Below, one piece after another: positions 24,154 through 35,536 of a DNA stretch of 64,000 nucleotides. Position numbers and translations under genes: made by a program. The notes under the pieces are model-generated. The model worked only from the letters and a program-made list of their open reading frames with translations, had not been told where the DNA came from and did not search any database. Within the stretch, counting starts at the first letter, position 1, and every line of letters begins with the position of its first letter. Origin of the DNA: Diatrype stigma (lineage: Eukaryota > Ascomycota > Sordariomycetes > Xylariales > Diatrypaceae); contig JAKJXP020000059.1 of NCBI GenBank assembly GCA_022225965.2, forward strand, positions 62,001 through 126,000, given 5' to 3'.

Positions 24154-25561
24154 TCAGAAGCAGCCGTCCTTGATTGGCTGCTCCACGTGATACAGTTCCT
24201 TCCGAAAGAGACTCGTTATGAAGGCAAAGATGCTGAATTGGAGCTTGGAATGGAACTCCGAGCCGCCTGTGCACGCCGGGTTCGCCGTCAAAAGGCTTCC
24301 CACCTCACGGCCCCCGTCGGCTTCTCGAGCCTGCGACACGCCGAACTCGTTGCTGAACTTTGGCTGTGCCGTGATGCCGCCATCAAGCTCCCAGCTGAAG
24401 AAGTCGATTCCCAATTTGGCAGTGAACTCCAGATAAGGAGAGACATGGATCACGGCATTTTTCGCGCCTGCTGTTATGTTGGCTGATGAGGTGTGCTGTG
24501 GCTGCCAGTCTCCAACATGGCTTTCATCCCCGTTTACGAGATCCAGATGTATGTGTCCATCGCGGATCTCGAGCGACATATCGGTAGCAATGGACACTGG
24601 CACGTCTACGCCGACGTCGACGCCGACATTAAACTCCACTGTGGGCCCAACGTCACAGATGAATGGGATATGGAAAAGACTCCACGATAGGCCTGGTATC
24701 GTGTAGCTAAAGCCGTGGCTAACGGGAACGGTAGCATTGAGGGCGAGCGCAAGGCTCGCGTTAAAGCCCGCATTCATGTCGAAGTAGGCTTCTTGGAGAC
24801 CGCCACCCAAGAAGTGGTAGTCGATGTACCCAGTGATGGAAACACCTGCGCTGACATGGGCCTTCTCGGCCGTTGCTGAGAGGTCATCTCCGGAGAACAG
24901 GACCGTGTTATCCGATAGCCCGGAGCTTCCTGACAAATCCAGTAGCGTTGGTTGCCAAACCACATCCTCATGGTTAGGGCTCGCGGGCATTTCGAAGAAG
25001 GTAACCCCAACCTCAGCTGTATTGTAGGTTTAGCACTGGGTTCATTCTTTTACAGTCTCGTGTCAACTCACATGCTATGTCCGAAACGTTCTTCCTCTGC
25101 CCACTTGCAACAAGGCTGAACGTGCCATTGTCCCAATGTATCCGATCAGCCAGAAAGAAGCTCCTCTCGTGTTCAGTTTCATCGCTACCTAGCTGCTTCA
25201 CAATAAAAAGAACATTGTCAAGTTCAGACCATTCTAGACTTGATAATGCCCGAGCGCTATGCTCGAAAGTATCCGGGGAGGCGAATGTCATGGCAACAGA
25301 GCTGGCGGAGCAATTGAGGCTAGCCACGGCGTCCATTGCCTCGAGCAGTATGGTTGGGTGGTTCACGTGCAATGCCACGTCAACGAGGCTGGTATGGGTG
25401 TCAAGGCCATATCCCAGATGGACCACGGAGGCAGCCTCGACATGCGGGTACTGGTTTGTACCGTGGTCGAGAGCCAGGGTCGGTATCAGTGTCTTCATAA
25501 CACCAGACGCTTTGGCAATTAAGCCAGCCAGGAGCACCAAGGGGGGCAGGCGGAAATGCAT
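24154..25561 (-). CDS. Secreted glycoprotein of unknown function, about 450 aa
   Basis: There are two exons on the minus strand, 25561-25072 and 25016-24154. The 55-nt intron has donor GTGAGT, acceptor ATACAG and a split Ser codon. I chose the ATG at 25561 because it opens directly into a signal peptide (MHFRLPPLVLLAGLIAKASG). An in-frame ATG 15 codons upstream would bury it behind a basic leader. The body is beta-rich, with several Asn-X-Ser/Thr glycosylation sequons (NCS, NGT, NVS, NAS, NAT, NIT). Repeated VGVDVGVDVPVS-like strands lie in the middle. No catalytic motif, membrane anchor or GPI signal is visible. It resembles the fungal secreted families known only by DUF numbers (DUF7029/DUF7223-like, from memory and unchecked). 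A cell-wall or extracellular role is inferred. Confidence 0.82.
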
Positions 25562-27997
25562 TTTGTTAGTCTTCGTGCGCTTGATATGTACCGAAGTTAT
25601 CGACAATCGGAGCGGAAGAGCAGGGCTGAGCTCAAGTACTCAGGGGTACGAGCCGATGATCAGAGGGGTTTCAGAGATTGTTTGCGTCGTGTTAACAGAC
25701 GAAGAAGATCAAATCTAGGTGAAAGATGCAAGTCAAGACAATTTTGCGTCAGACCTACGCACGAGATGTGCGAATGTTCGTCTGGTTGACTCCAAGGTGT
25801 ATTGCTTTTCGGATGGGGCCTAATAGCAGTCGGCGAGATGTACGAAAGAGTGATAGCCAACTCTCTATATATACATTTCTTATATATACATTTCTCGGTG
25901 AACAGTTTGGGTATGCATGGGTATCACCTACTTCACCATAATAAAAGCGTGCCCTACTTGACGACAGAAGTTATAAGTCGGATGAAGCTGCATGCATCTT
26001 GTTCCACGAGCGGAATTTCTCGGTGAAGATAGTTTGACCATCAACATATTGCATGTTTGCATTGTCTAAGGTATTTAAAGAAGCGTTTCAGTCACTAGCC
26101 TCACGCATCATGCATGCCTCCGTGGGAATTTTACAACTACGACCTCGGAACTATATAGTCGCCATGGTCGTCAGTATAGATCTATGGCAAGGTAATCACC
26201 CTATATAGAAGGTAGAAGATCACGAACTGTGATAGATACTTGGTTAGGCTGATGTTGTAGTGAAGTTCCTAATGTTAAAGGGGGGTCTGAACTTCTACCT
26301 CATGTAAGTCCGAAGTCGGGACCAAGATCATACTGTTATACTGTTACACTACCTAGTTCAATGCAGCCCATCAACAAAAGCATAGAGCATAGGGCGTGGA
26401 ACATTCGGGACTTCCTTCTGTCACACCGTGCCTTGTAAAATGATGTATGATAGTTGCTATCCACTGCATACTGATAGATCACCATGGTTCTAGGACTGAA
26501 GCCGTGCTGAATACAAGTTTTGGGCTAAGCTGTGACCAGATCGCAACCCTCGCGAATGCTGTACAACCAAGATATCAAGTTCCGATTGTGGCAGGGCTCG
26601 CAATCATATTGGACATACCGATCACTCATATCGTAATGAGAACTGGAGTTGGTCAGCCCATCGGGCGTTGGCTCAGTGGTAGACTAGTGTAGAGCGCTTG
26701 TGGTCCCATGAATCAACAGCGAGTGATAGAGTATACTGACGCGCCACCTCGGAAGTATCTACTTTCATCAGCAAGGCCCGCGGTTGTCCACACTTGACCA
26801 GGCTGCACTTGACCAAATGCTTGTAGCAAACCTATTACCCACTGTATCTGTAACAGGCCATACCCTTCAGCCTTGTCATGTGTCGACGACCTGTGTCACT
26901 TCTTACTTTTGCCACAAGGGTTTCTTCGCTAAAGAGGATGCCTTGGTAATGCATAGTATGTTTGCAGTATAGGACCATAGTCTCATGTTCTCACTACAAT
27001 ACAGGTGAACACCTCGGTGTCTGTGACACAGTCATCGCTTCCTAGAACTGGTGCACAGAAGATCTCATGCCTAGATGCCCCTGTATTTGAGGTTGTGTCA
27101 TCATATCGCCGTGACGTCTAGACCGGGGTTCTCGTGGTTGACTTGCTCATATAGTAATTACCTAGGTGCTAAGTTTTTGGAAGACAAGGGTTTGTTTTTA
27201 GCAACCCTTTCATCCTGTATCAGACGATATTAGGAAATATTGCTACTCAGAGAAGATATCATACGTTTTCGACCATACCGACCACTCTTGGTTTCACAAT
27301 ATATGTTGTGATTGTCCTTACAGGTTTGCAACATTGTGACTAAGTGTTGTAGATTGTCTGTGTAAGTGATGCTGGCAAACTGCATAGTATGGCGAGTAGC
27401 ACAATAAGTCCTACAGCCTATAGCAGCTCTATCAGTGTTGACTTGGTAGCATATGCTATGATGATGAGAGGATCTCAAGGATAGTTAGTGATAGATCATG
27501 ACCTGTTCATATAGTATAGTAAGGCTAAAGTCTACTTGTAGATAGTATCATGATCGGCATAAGCTGTGATCTGTGGAAAGGGATATGGAGTAGTAGTACC
27601 CCTTGTGACTCTGTCCCCTATCAATGATTCCAGCTACCAACAGATAATTCTTTAGGACACACCCTATCCTTCGCAAACTACAATAATACTGCAATCATAT
27701 ATCAATAAGACTATAAGCTGTTTTGATAGTTCTGGAGGTCTTGGTCGTCCGACTTGGGACGAAATTTTACAAAGATAGGCCATCTTGAGCTAGATTTTGA
27801 GTTCAGCATTGCCTAGATGATCAGGAAGCTAATGGGGAACGTGTAGTTTCCCTAGTGCTCATTTGTATTTTAACGTATCTAACGGCTATATTCTCGCCCA
27901 ATGCGATGTTGTGTAGCGTCTATTTTTCTATAGGATCGCAGTCTTGTCGTCTCGTCTATTCCCTGCCATACCGTGCACCTGGAGTGCCCCCAAGGAA
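25562..27997. other. Spacer, no gene recognised
   Basis: This is 2.4 kb of AT-richer DNA upstream of the secreted-protein gene. A direct repeat of about 15 bp (TATATATACATTTCT, two copies) lies near 25866-25895. Frames are short. No RNA gene was found. Confidence 0.5.
25866..25895. repeat. Two-copy direct repeat, about 15 bp
   Basis: TATATATACATTTCT occurs twice head to tail about 0.3 kb upstream of the secreted-protein start. The TATA-like units could belong to its promoter, but the spacing is large and this is only a possibility. Confidence 0.6.
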
Positions 27998-28940
27998 CTA
28001 AGGCTGCTGAGAGTTCGCAGCAAGGGCATACTCCAGCTCCTCCTCAGTCTGCGCATGGAATGCCTGCTGCAGCTGAACCTGCTCGGCGCGGGTGAGGGGA
28101 ATCTCGCTCCCGCGTCTCCGGTGCCAACTCGCCTTGATCTCCCTGAGGGATGCACCCGGGTCCTTCCCTTCGGGGTCCACGAACTCGTACGAACGCAGTT
28201 CCGTGTTGTTCCAGCCGGTCCCTGTTTTGTTACGTTAGAAACCATACGCCGAGCGGGCTCATCATCATCATCATCATTATCATTATCATTATCATCGTCG
28301 TCGTTATCGCCGTTGTTGATATCATTATTGGCGATAGAAAGTAGTAACTTCTGCTTGATAACAGAAGAAGCATCGTAGGAAGCAACGGCGTACCTTTACC
28401 GGGCGCGATGCCGTCCCAATCTTCTGTCAGGAAGTGTAGGATGCCCCCATGAGTAACCAAGACCACCTGCGCATCGTCCCCAGCCCCTTTGACCAGCTCT
28501 CTCAGCCACAGCCGGACCTCCCGGGCCCTAGCTTCGATCTTGCTGGGGATGGGGTAGTACTTGGTGCCCTCGGACTTGTCGTTCCAGTCCGGCCGGACCA
28601 GCCCGAAGTCGACCTGCTCGCCGAACTCGGCCTTGAGGGTCTCCGGATCGGAGCCGACGTCGCAGGGCATGAGCGACACCTCCTGGGCATCCGGGAGCGC
28701 GATGACCTTCTTGCCCGACTGGGCGACCGGCGCGAAGGAGCGCAGGCAGGTAAGCAGGGTCCGGCGCAGCGGGGAGGCGACAAGATGGGTGATCTTGTCG
28801 TGCGCGTCGAAGTTCTTGCAGAGCGTGGCGCACTGGGTCTCGCCTAGGGGCGTGAGGAGAGGATCTTTCAGCCTCTGGGCCTCTAGGCTGAGGTTATGGT
28901 AACCCTGGGCGTGTCGTACAAGGTGTATAATAGGGGCCAT
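27998..28940 (-). CDS. Histidine phosphatase / phosphoglycerate mutase family protein, 256 aa
   Basis: There are two exons on the minus strand, 28940-28394 and 28221-27998. The start sits in a strong CACCATGG context. Motif LVRHA places catalytic His10 next to Arg9, with Arg59 and Arg60 in SPLRRT. A Glu lies near residue 87, and the second catalytic His is His164 in VTHGG. This is the usual set for the branch-1 histidine phosphatase fold, so a cytosolic phosphatase or mutase acting through phospho-His is expected; the substrate is unknown. The 172-nt intron carries a GAT/AAT-type trinucleotide repeat and is open through that repeat. The donor could be GTACGC (used here) or GTAAAG 6 nt upstream, which differ by two residues (KG). 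The second exon resumes with GTGWNNTELRSYEF, a block conserved in fungal relatives. Confidence 0.88.
28257..28330. repeat. Trinucleotide repeat (ATC/ATT/GTC) inside an intron
   Basis: An imperfect array of ATC, ATT and GTC units lies wholly within the intron of the histidine-phosphatase gene. Read on the gene strand it has no stop codon and would give a Met/Ile/Thr run, so a naive gene caller would extend exon 1 into it. Confidence 0.85.
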
Positions 28941-30822
28941 GGTGAAGCAAGGGTGTATCGATACCTAGGAGGGTTCTTTTTAAGGAGAGGTAGGTAGCGT
29001 TTAAATGCCGAATCGTATCAATACAGGACCAACTTCGCCTTATGAGCAAATTGTATATGAGTCTGGCAGAAGAACAGGGTGAAAAGGAATCGCATGCTAT
29101 ATGAGTACAAAGTAGGTAGCTACGATTGCTCATAACGCCAAGTCTTCGTGAACTTACAAGTTGCATTGGAACACAACTCTGAGCGATAGCGGGGCAGCGT
29201 CTGCCATTCGTCTCCACTCTGACGAAGCATGATGCTGACATGCTGAACACAAGGACATTCTTGAGCTATTCACCTATTTACATGCTATAGGCACCTACAT
29301 GTACACCTATCTACAGGCAGGTTTTCTACGGAACGGAATGCATTCCTGTAGGCATCGGAGGAGGCTGAACGTGCCCTGGCTATGACTTGATATTCGCTGG
29401 TTTCTGTTGGTCATCAAGTGTTACGAACCCGATTTGGGGCCACCGTACCACCCGATTTCGGTCGACATAGAGTTTGGCGATCAGCAGGTCGGCACGCCAT
29501 ACGGAACCGGCGCCCATTGGGCGAAGTGCCAACTCTAAAGGGGGATGCAGGTTGTGGCAGTGCACTGGACTGCTCCACCTGGCACCGAGTCTCGCCCGGC
29601 TGACTCATTGCGAACGACCGGAGCCGGGCAGTGGAAGCAGACCGAACTCTGGATCCACCGATCCACCGCCATGCGAATGGGCCTCCCTCCATGTTCGTAG
29701 GTAGGTACAGTCTCTCTTCTACAATGTATAACTGGCTACCGTAAGTCCCTATAACTATTGGCTTCTTTAGTATATATTAGATAAATAGTAAGCGCCAGGC
29801 CGGATCCCCTCGCAGAATTGACTGCAGAATTACTGCTACGGATAGGCTGTAGGACCACATAGGGAGTCGCAGATTATGGGTGTCCACAGCGAATGATTTG
29901 CTGTTGCCCGCTCACTAAGCTACCAAGCATGCCCTGAAACGCACAAGGATGGATACGGGATGGGTTTGTCGGGAAGCTTCCCGGTCGGAATTTCGTCGTC
30001 GTCAGAACAAGCACAATTGTTTGGCCCCTTTTCTTCATGTGCGCCCTGTCTAGCTCCCGTGGTAAGGCGCACGACTGGCCAGAGATACCTAGATAGGACG
30101 ATGGATAGATGAGAGGCCATCGGCAGGAGGAGACGTTGGAAGAGAAAATCCGTGCCGCGCAACACGATGAGAAAGGCCTCGTGAGCTAGCTAACCTGCGT
30201 ATCAGAGCCAAATAGTTTAGGCTTACTGCTCGTTGCCATTCTTGCATTTCTATCTTGCCTATCTTGTATCTGCGCAGCGGATTATACCTAGGTAAGAATC
30301 ACCTGCGGCCCCCCCCCAGAACGTTAAAGGCAACTAATCTCCAGCTCTACCCTGAGGTTGGCATCGATAGATCGGCGCTACGGGCGCGCCGTTTGTAAAT
30401 TGATTTAATTTTGTGTTGCAGGCACTTCAAATATACTAATACACGTACACGCGCGCACACACACATACGCCATTACCCCCCCGGATCTGCAACTTCGTTT
30501 ACGAAAGGCTAATATCGCGTAAGCCTACGGCCTTAGGTAGCATATAACAGACCACGTGCATGCATAGGAGTAGCATAGTGCCGTATATCTAATCTAGTCT
30601 ACCTACCTAAGTACCTAGTAGGTATGCCAGTATGCTTTAAGCACCACGGCGTTTATATAGTGCAGATATTCTGCTTCACAACCTTATGATATCCTGTCAT
30701 CTTGTCTTAACGAGTCGAGTCTTTTCTAATAGCTAATGTTAGTTATATATACTCGGTAACGGCGTCACCGGCTATTTGCCAAGCCAACGGTTTCATCGTT
30801 GGAAGATATTCGCCGTATATAT

Positions 30823-30840
30823 ACACACACACACACACAC
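30823..30840. repeat. (AC)9 microsatellite
   Basis: Nine AC units follow a TATATAT run. It is a simple dinucleotide microsatellite in intergenic DNA. Confidence 0.9.
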
Positions 30841-31007
30841 GTGCGTTGCATCGATTGTGGTTGTGCCTTACAGCTCGCTTGTAATTAAAGATGTCTTCGA
30901 CACAGTGGGTCAAGTAAGTATGCAGCAGCGTACTATGTACGAAGTAAGGTGTCCTCCCAACAGCCCACTGGAGCCGGGAGCAGATCCCCTGGGAACGGAG
31001 TTTCATA

Positions 31008-31045
31008 TATATACCTATCTAGGTAGGTACATAGGTAGGTAGCTA
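31008..31045. repeat. TAGGTA/TACCTA cluster
   Basis: Alternating TACCTA and TAGGTA units with small spacers form a self-complementary block. It belongs to the same class as the blocks at about 1.9, 35.9, 39.3 and 41.1 kb. Confidence 0.7.
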
Positions 31046-31172
31046 CAGTAGCTATATGTTTCAACTGGAGGACACACATCAGAACACGTATCTGCCCCCG
31101 AGAAGAATAAGTGAAGATCGATATATAAAGCGAGATAGACAGCCTATATGGTTGCCGCCTCCTGAAAGCCTC

Positions 31173-31213
31173 ACCCAGTGAGAAAGAACCCAGTGAGAAA
31201 GAACCCAGTGAGA
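31173..31213. repeat. 15-bp tandem repeat, about 2.7 copies
   Basis: The unit ACCCAGTGAGAAAGA is repeated perfectly twice and then partly. It lies about 0.5 kb upstream of the small Ala/Pro-rich gene. No function is apparent. Confidence 0.85.
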
Positions 31214-31736
31214 TTTGTATACCTGGGTCGGTAATTATCGCTGCTTGCCCGAATCCGAGCCCGTAATGCTACTGCTTGTTCGATTGTTACCTGCCCACTG
31301 CCTGGCCACCGCCCACCGCCCACCGCCCAGATTCGGCAGATTACAGCAGATTACCGCAGATTACAGCGCTAATTGTCCGTGCATCGGCGCTAAGTTGAGG
31401 TGTCAGCTCCATGAACGTTAGACCAAATTTGGGATGGCCAGACAGGGGGTGGCCACTAGCCGCTAAAGTCGTGATTACCTGATTTTGGGGGACGCTGTCC
31501 ACGTTGTTTTTATGATTGCCCCAAACCTCTATCTATCGGCCTTTTCCCATTTTCTCGAACTGGCCTCTCAAGTCCGACTTCAGAACCACTCGTTTCTCAT
31601 CTTATTCATCAACGCAGCAGCAGCAGCACATTTCCTTTGACCACGCCGTTTCGATACCACAGTCCAATTTCCTTCGTTATCCCTCGAACCATCTCCACAC
31701 CCCAGTTTCAACAGTCTACTTGAAGAAACCGCAATC

Positions 31737-32644
31737 ATGCCTGGCGTTCGTAAGTCATCCGGCCCTTCCTGTCCTTGGAGATACTGTAGCGTTTTGCATT
31801 GCGACGAGATAAGCTTTTCTTGCCGTCTAGAACCACGGCTTCTGGAATAAGCCTTGATCCTCGATGTCTATGTTGGGCATTTGACACCACCCACTTTCAA
31901 TGATGGCTACTCTTTCCTTGATGACTTGGTCTTTCGCAACGCTGGTGGTGCCCGTGAAGCCGTTGTGCGTGATGGCAAGCTAACCCAGACTTCTCTTCGT
32001 AGCACTTGGTGCCCTAGACAATCTTAAGGCCAAGCTTAAGGCCGTCTTCAAGAAGAAGTCCAAGAAGACGAAGACCGGCGCCGAGCCAACCAAATCTGCT
32101 GCCGACAAGCCTGCGGAGACCACGACCGCCCCGGCGGCTGCGGCTGCGGCCGCTCCTGCTGCAGCTCCCACTGAGGCTGACAAGCCTGCGGAGGCCCCTG
32201 CTGGTAAGTAGCTTTTGTGCTACGACCGCACTCGAAATGGGGTTTGCTAACCCAAATAATAGCAGCTCCTGCTGCCGACACCACCGAGGCCGCCAAGACC
32301 GAGGAATCGAAGGCTGCTGAAGCTCGTAAGTCCCCCATAAGCCCCTCCGTCGTGATGTCGTTCACTCCATACCGGAGTTAGAACCCCAGCACGATAGAAA
32401 AGAGCGATGCGATTTCCACTGCGCATTCGTACAGCTTGCAAGTCTGGTAACTTAGAAGACCGCGTTGAATCATTCGGCTGATTGTTCTCATCTCTTAGCT
32501 GCTGCGCCCGAGCCTGCTGCGCCCGCTGCTGCCCCGGCTGCCACCGAGGCCACTCCCGCGGCTGCTCCGGCTGCCGCTCCCGCGCCCGCTGCCGCCGCCC
32601 CCGCCGAGGCCAAGGAGGAGGCCAAGCCCGCCGCCACTTCCTAA
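31737..32644 (+). CDS. Small Ala/Pro-rich, Lys-rich protein, 140 aa, four exons
   Basis: The exons are 31737-31749, 32003-32203, 32263-32325 and 32499-32644. All three introns are phase 1 with GTAAGT donors and GCTAAC or GCTGAT branch sites. The first exon encodes only four residues plus one base. The start MPGVPLGALDNLKAKLKAVF is a short amphipathic helix, followed by a basic KKKSKKTKT patch and a low-complexity tail of Ala, Pro, Thr and Glu. There is no signal peptide, no transmembrane segment and no catalytic motif. The second acceptor is TAGCAG, a tandem NAGNAG site that could add or drop one Ala. Strong donors and pyrimidine-rich leader DNA suggest a well-expressed gene. It looks like one of the small basic/disordered proteins of filamentous ascomycetes. 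The function is unknown. Confidence 0.78.
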
Positions 32645-34115
32645 GGCCTGCGATCGCATATTCCCTATGTCTGACCGAACGGCGATCGTAGACGGAGATG
32701 GAAGCTTGCGCACCATGTGATGGCTAAGGCAAGGTGGAAGAGACAGACGAAGAGATGTTGGCAGAGGTTGCGTATTTGACGGATGCCTTTCTGAAAGTAG
32801 GGACACCTTCATGAAGGTCATGTGGTGGATAGCATGTTTTCAGGAAGGCTCTGGATGATTTGCCCGACTCTTTTCTATCACCAGAGATATCCCATAATGT
32901 TTTGAGATTCGAGAGATACCCACAAGGAGAAAATGAATTCCAGTCCTGTTGGCTGAAGAATTAATTGTTTATGGCAAAGGGTACGATTGATCAATGGGCC
33001 AGAGCTGCTTAAGTCTGCTCTGGGTCCCCTACACACGTGACGTCATCAAGCTTGCTATGGGCGCGCTTGTACTATGTTGGTTAGCGCCTCGCGCTTTGAC
33101 CAGTATCTACAGATACGCCTGAGATATGGACATCCGATACTGAGGTCCAGATACTGTCACTCAGTTCCAAGGTTTGAGGTCCTCCTGATACTTGAACTGC
33201 CTGGTAATTGCTACAGGCTGACACCTGTCTATGGTGCTTTTCCAGACAGGACGAAACTGTAGAATGTATTGACGATATTGAGACCAGGGTCAATGGACTG
33301 AAGGTTGTCCCACATCATTTAGCATTTCAGTCCACGCACGTCGAGTTGACATGATGGCACAAGCTCAGGTGTAAGCCCAGGCATAAGCTCGTTCCTTACA
33401 AAGGTCACGTACATGACTTTGGGTTAAACCAGGGAGTTAGAATATTTTACCTATACTCACTACGTATGTGGTCTGGCTATAACGCTAGGGGCCCATCAAG
33501 TATGTACAATGGTTCTACGTGTCCCACTGAGTCAGACCTTGGTTTGCTGGTGTTCAGGTAGGGTACATGATGTCTAAGGCATTCCATATTTCCCTGGCCA
33601 TATCTTGATAGCCGGTGAAGTAGGAGAGGTAAGGTAGAGGCGGTCTTTGTTTTGGTAGCTTACAAGATGAGCATGTCGCCATGTTAGGTTGATGGGCAAA
33701 GACATGGTATATCTTTCTGGTCCTAGGACTACGTATAGCTGGGTGAATATACAGCAGAGGTTCTGTGGATGCTCTTGGTCACCTTTGTACCATAAGAATT
33801 GATCTCATCTATAGGAATGTTTCCATGGTGTATTATGCCTAGGATCACAGCTGTTCATTGTGGCTACTTGGGTTCTACCAATCCTAGCCAAATGTCTCCT
33901 GATGCAGGTTGGCGAACCTCTAATATTGAAATGGCTGATCTAACGTTCATGCATTCCAGTACCTCTATTTAGACCAGTTCCAGCGAAATTTCCTGCCAGC
34001 TGTCTTGAGGCATGAAGCCACAGTAACCGACAAGCCGGTCCCAATGTTCAACTGGTCAGGACCTAACGCAAGAACCCCTTTTACAAGACGAAGCTCCAAG
34101 CTTTGACTTATTGTT
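32645..34115. other. Convergent spacer, no gene recognised
   Basis: This is the 3' flank of both neighbours. Frames are short. There is no tRNA-like fold and no repeat of note. Confidence 0.5.
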
Positions 34116-35536
34116 TCATCCACTTGGCCTATCGCTGGATCTTGACCACGGTGCGCCGGTGCTGCCTTGAGGCCGCGGTGCTGGGTAGCTGGGACCGAAT
34201 GGCCCTCGTGAGTTTGGAACGCCACTTGGAGGAGGCATCGCCGTGGTTTGAGCCCAGGGAGCCGCCATGCCGGCGCCCCCGCCTCCGGCAGCGGGCATTG
34301 GTGAGTATGTCATGGGTTGGTTAGTCAGGTGTATCGACTGTTCTGGAGTGGTCGCATCAGGATCTTGCTCCCAGGAGAAGAGGGAGCCGAAATGGAAATG
34401 CTGCACCACGGGGAACTTGGAGAGAACTTCGGCATTGAACATCTTGATCATTCCCTATTACCTAGTTAGCTAATTGCCCCGAGAGTAGTGTTATGACGCT
34501 ACATTACCTTGTTGATTTTGCCCCAACCGTCCTTGACCCCCGAGATATCGAACAATATCGGGCTATGCTCCCAGAATGGACCCTTTTTGACGTCGTTGAT
34601 GAACCCAATGGCGGAGAAATACATGTTCCGTTTTCTTTCTTCGTCTACATATTCCGATTTGACCACTGTAGCGGGTTTAGGAGCACGAAAGAGGGACCCT
34701 TCCAAAGGCATAGGCTCGCTATCCGTGATGGCACGGGTTAGCTGTGCTGAACCATATATATACGGCTGGAAGGAATGATCGTCTAATCCCCACACGCCAT
34801 GTGACCCGGCAGGCTCTAATGTGTACGTCAGTATGAGGCGGCGCACTACCCGAAGATACGGCTCAAAAACCCCAAGAACGATATTGCGCTCTATGTCTCC
34901 GTTTGCCTGCCCATCTTGGAAAGCGCCGAGTTTCCATAAGCATCCTAAGAAGGCCAGAAAGCTCAACTCATGACCGGTGCCGTAATCAAGCCTCTGCGCG
35001 CTGCCGAACCCGCCCAGGAAATACGTCTTGAGCTCGTCTAGAGCATTGGCACCACCGCCACTGGTCTCACCACCGAATTCAAGAACGGATCTAGGTAAAT
35101 ATTCGTGTAAGAGCTCCGAAGTCCTCTCCTCCAATAGTTGGTGCCACTTGCGGAAGCTCACATTGCCAAAGCGCCGAGGACCTGGGTCAGGGGGAGCTTC
35201 GTCGATGTAGGACCCCACTTTCGACAGCAACTCCTGGAGCTTCCGTACAGACTCGGCTGGTTTTGTTTCGTATTCCGATCCTATCTGAAAGGTTTGCAGC
35301 TTCTCCTTGCCATCGTCACCCTTTATCTTCCGTGGACACATCGCGCGGTTCAGCTGCATGACAAACAGGCCAATGTCCCTGTAAGCCTTTGACGTCAGAA
35401 AGTGGGAGACGTCTGGACCCTCGTTTATCATCTTGGCCGGTCTGACAAAACGATGTGGCGTTGACGGATCTAGGACCTCTAGGGCTGGGAACGGCTGTCC
35501 TGCTTGACTCTGCGAAGAGCCCTGGGTAGATGCCAT
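34116..35536 (-). CDS. rrd1: Serine/threonine phosphatase 2A activator (PTPA, Rrd1-type), 455 aa
   Basis: There are two exons on the minus strand, 35536-34508 and 34454-34116, with a 53-nt intron (donor GTAATG, acceptor AATAG, phase 0). The start at 35536 has a perfect CACCATGG context; an open leader of 30 codons upstream is probably untranslated. The family core is clear: [19 protein letters not shown] near the N terminus, [12 protein letters not shown], the [14 protein letters not shown]-contacting block, and after the splice [19 protein letters not shown] with FGSLF. PTPA is a peptidyl-prolyl isomerase and chaperone that loads metal into and activates the PP2A catalytic subunit in the cytosol and nucleus. 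The Pro/Gly/Ala-rich extension of about 80 residues after FSWE and the NEGPDV start fit activator 1 (Rrd1) better than activator 2. The divergent neighbour starts 0.8 kb away. Confidence 0.93.

Larger units (their letters stand above)
28941..31736. other. Divergent spacer with simple repeats, no gene recognised
   Basis: This separates two divergent genes. It contains TAGGTA-type clusters (30597-30640, 31008-31045), an AC dinucleotide run (30823-30840), a 15-bp tandem repeat (31173-31213) and GCCCACC/CAGATTAC micro-repeats (31300-31360). The last 130 bases before 31737 are pyrimidine rich and probably form the leader of the downstream gene. No frame with a recognisable product was found. Confidence 0.5.

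Noticed and set aside
28230..28393. C-terminal Met/Ile/Thr-rich tail of the histidine phosphatase
   Set aside because: It is intron sequence. Splicing restores the conserved GTGW block downstream.
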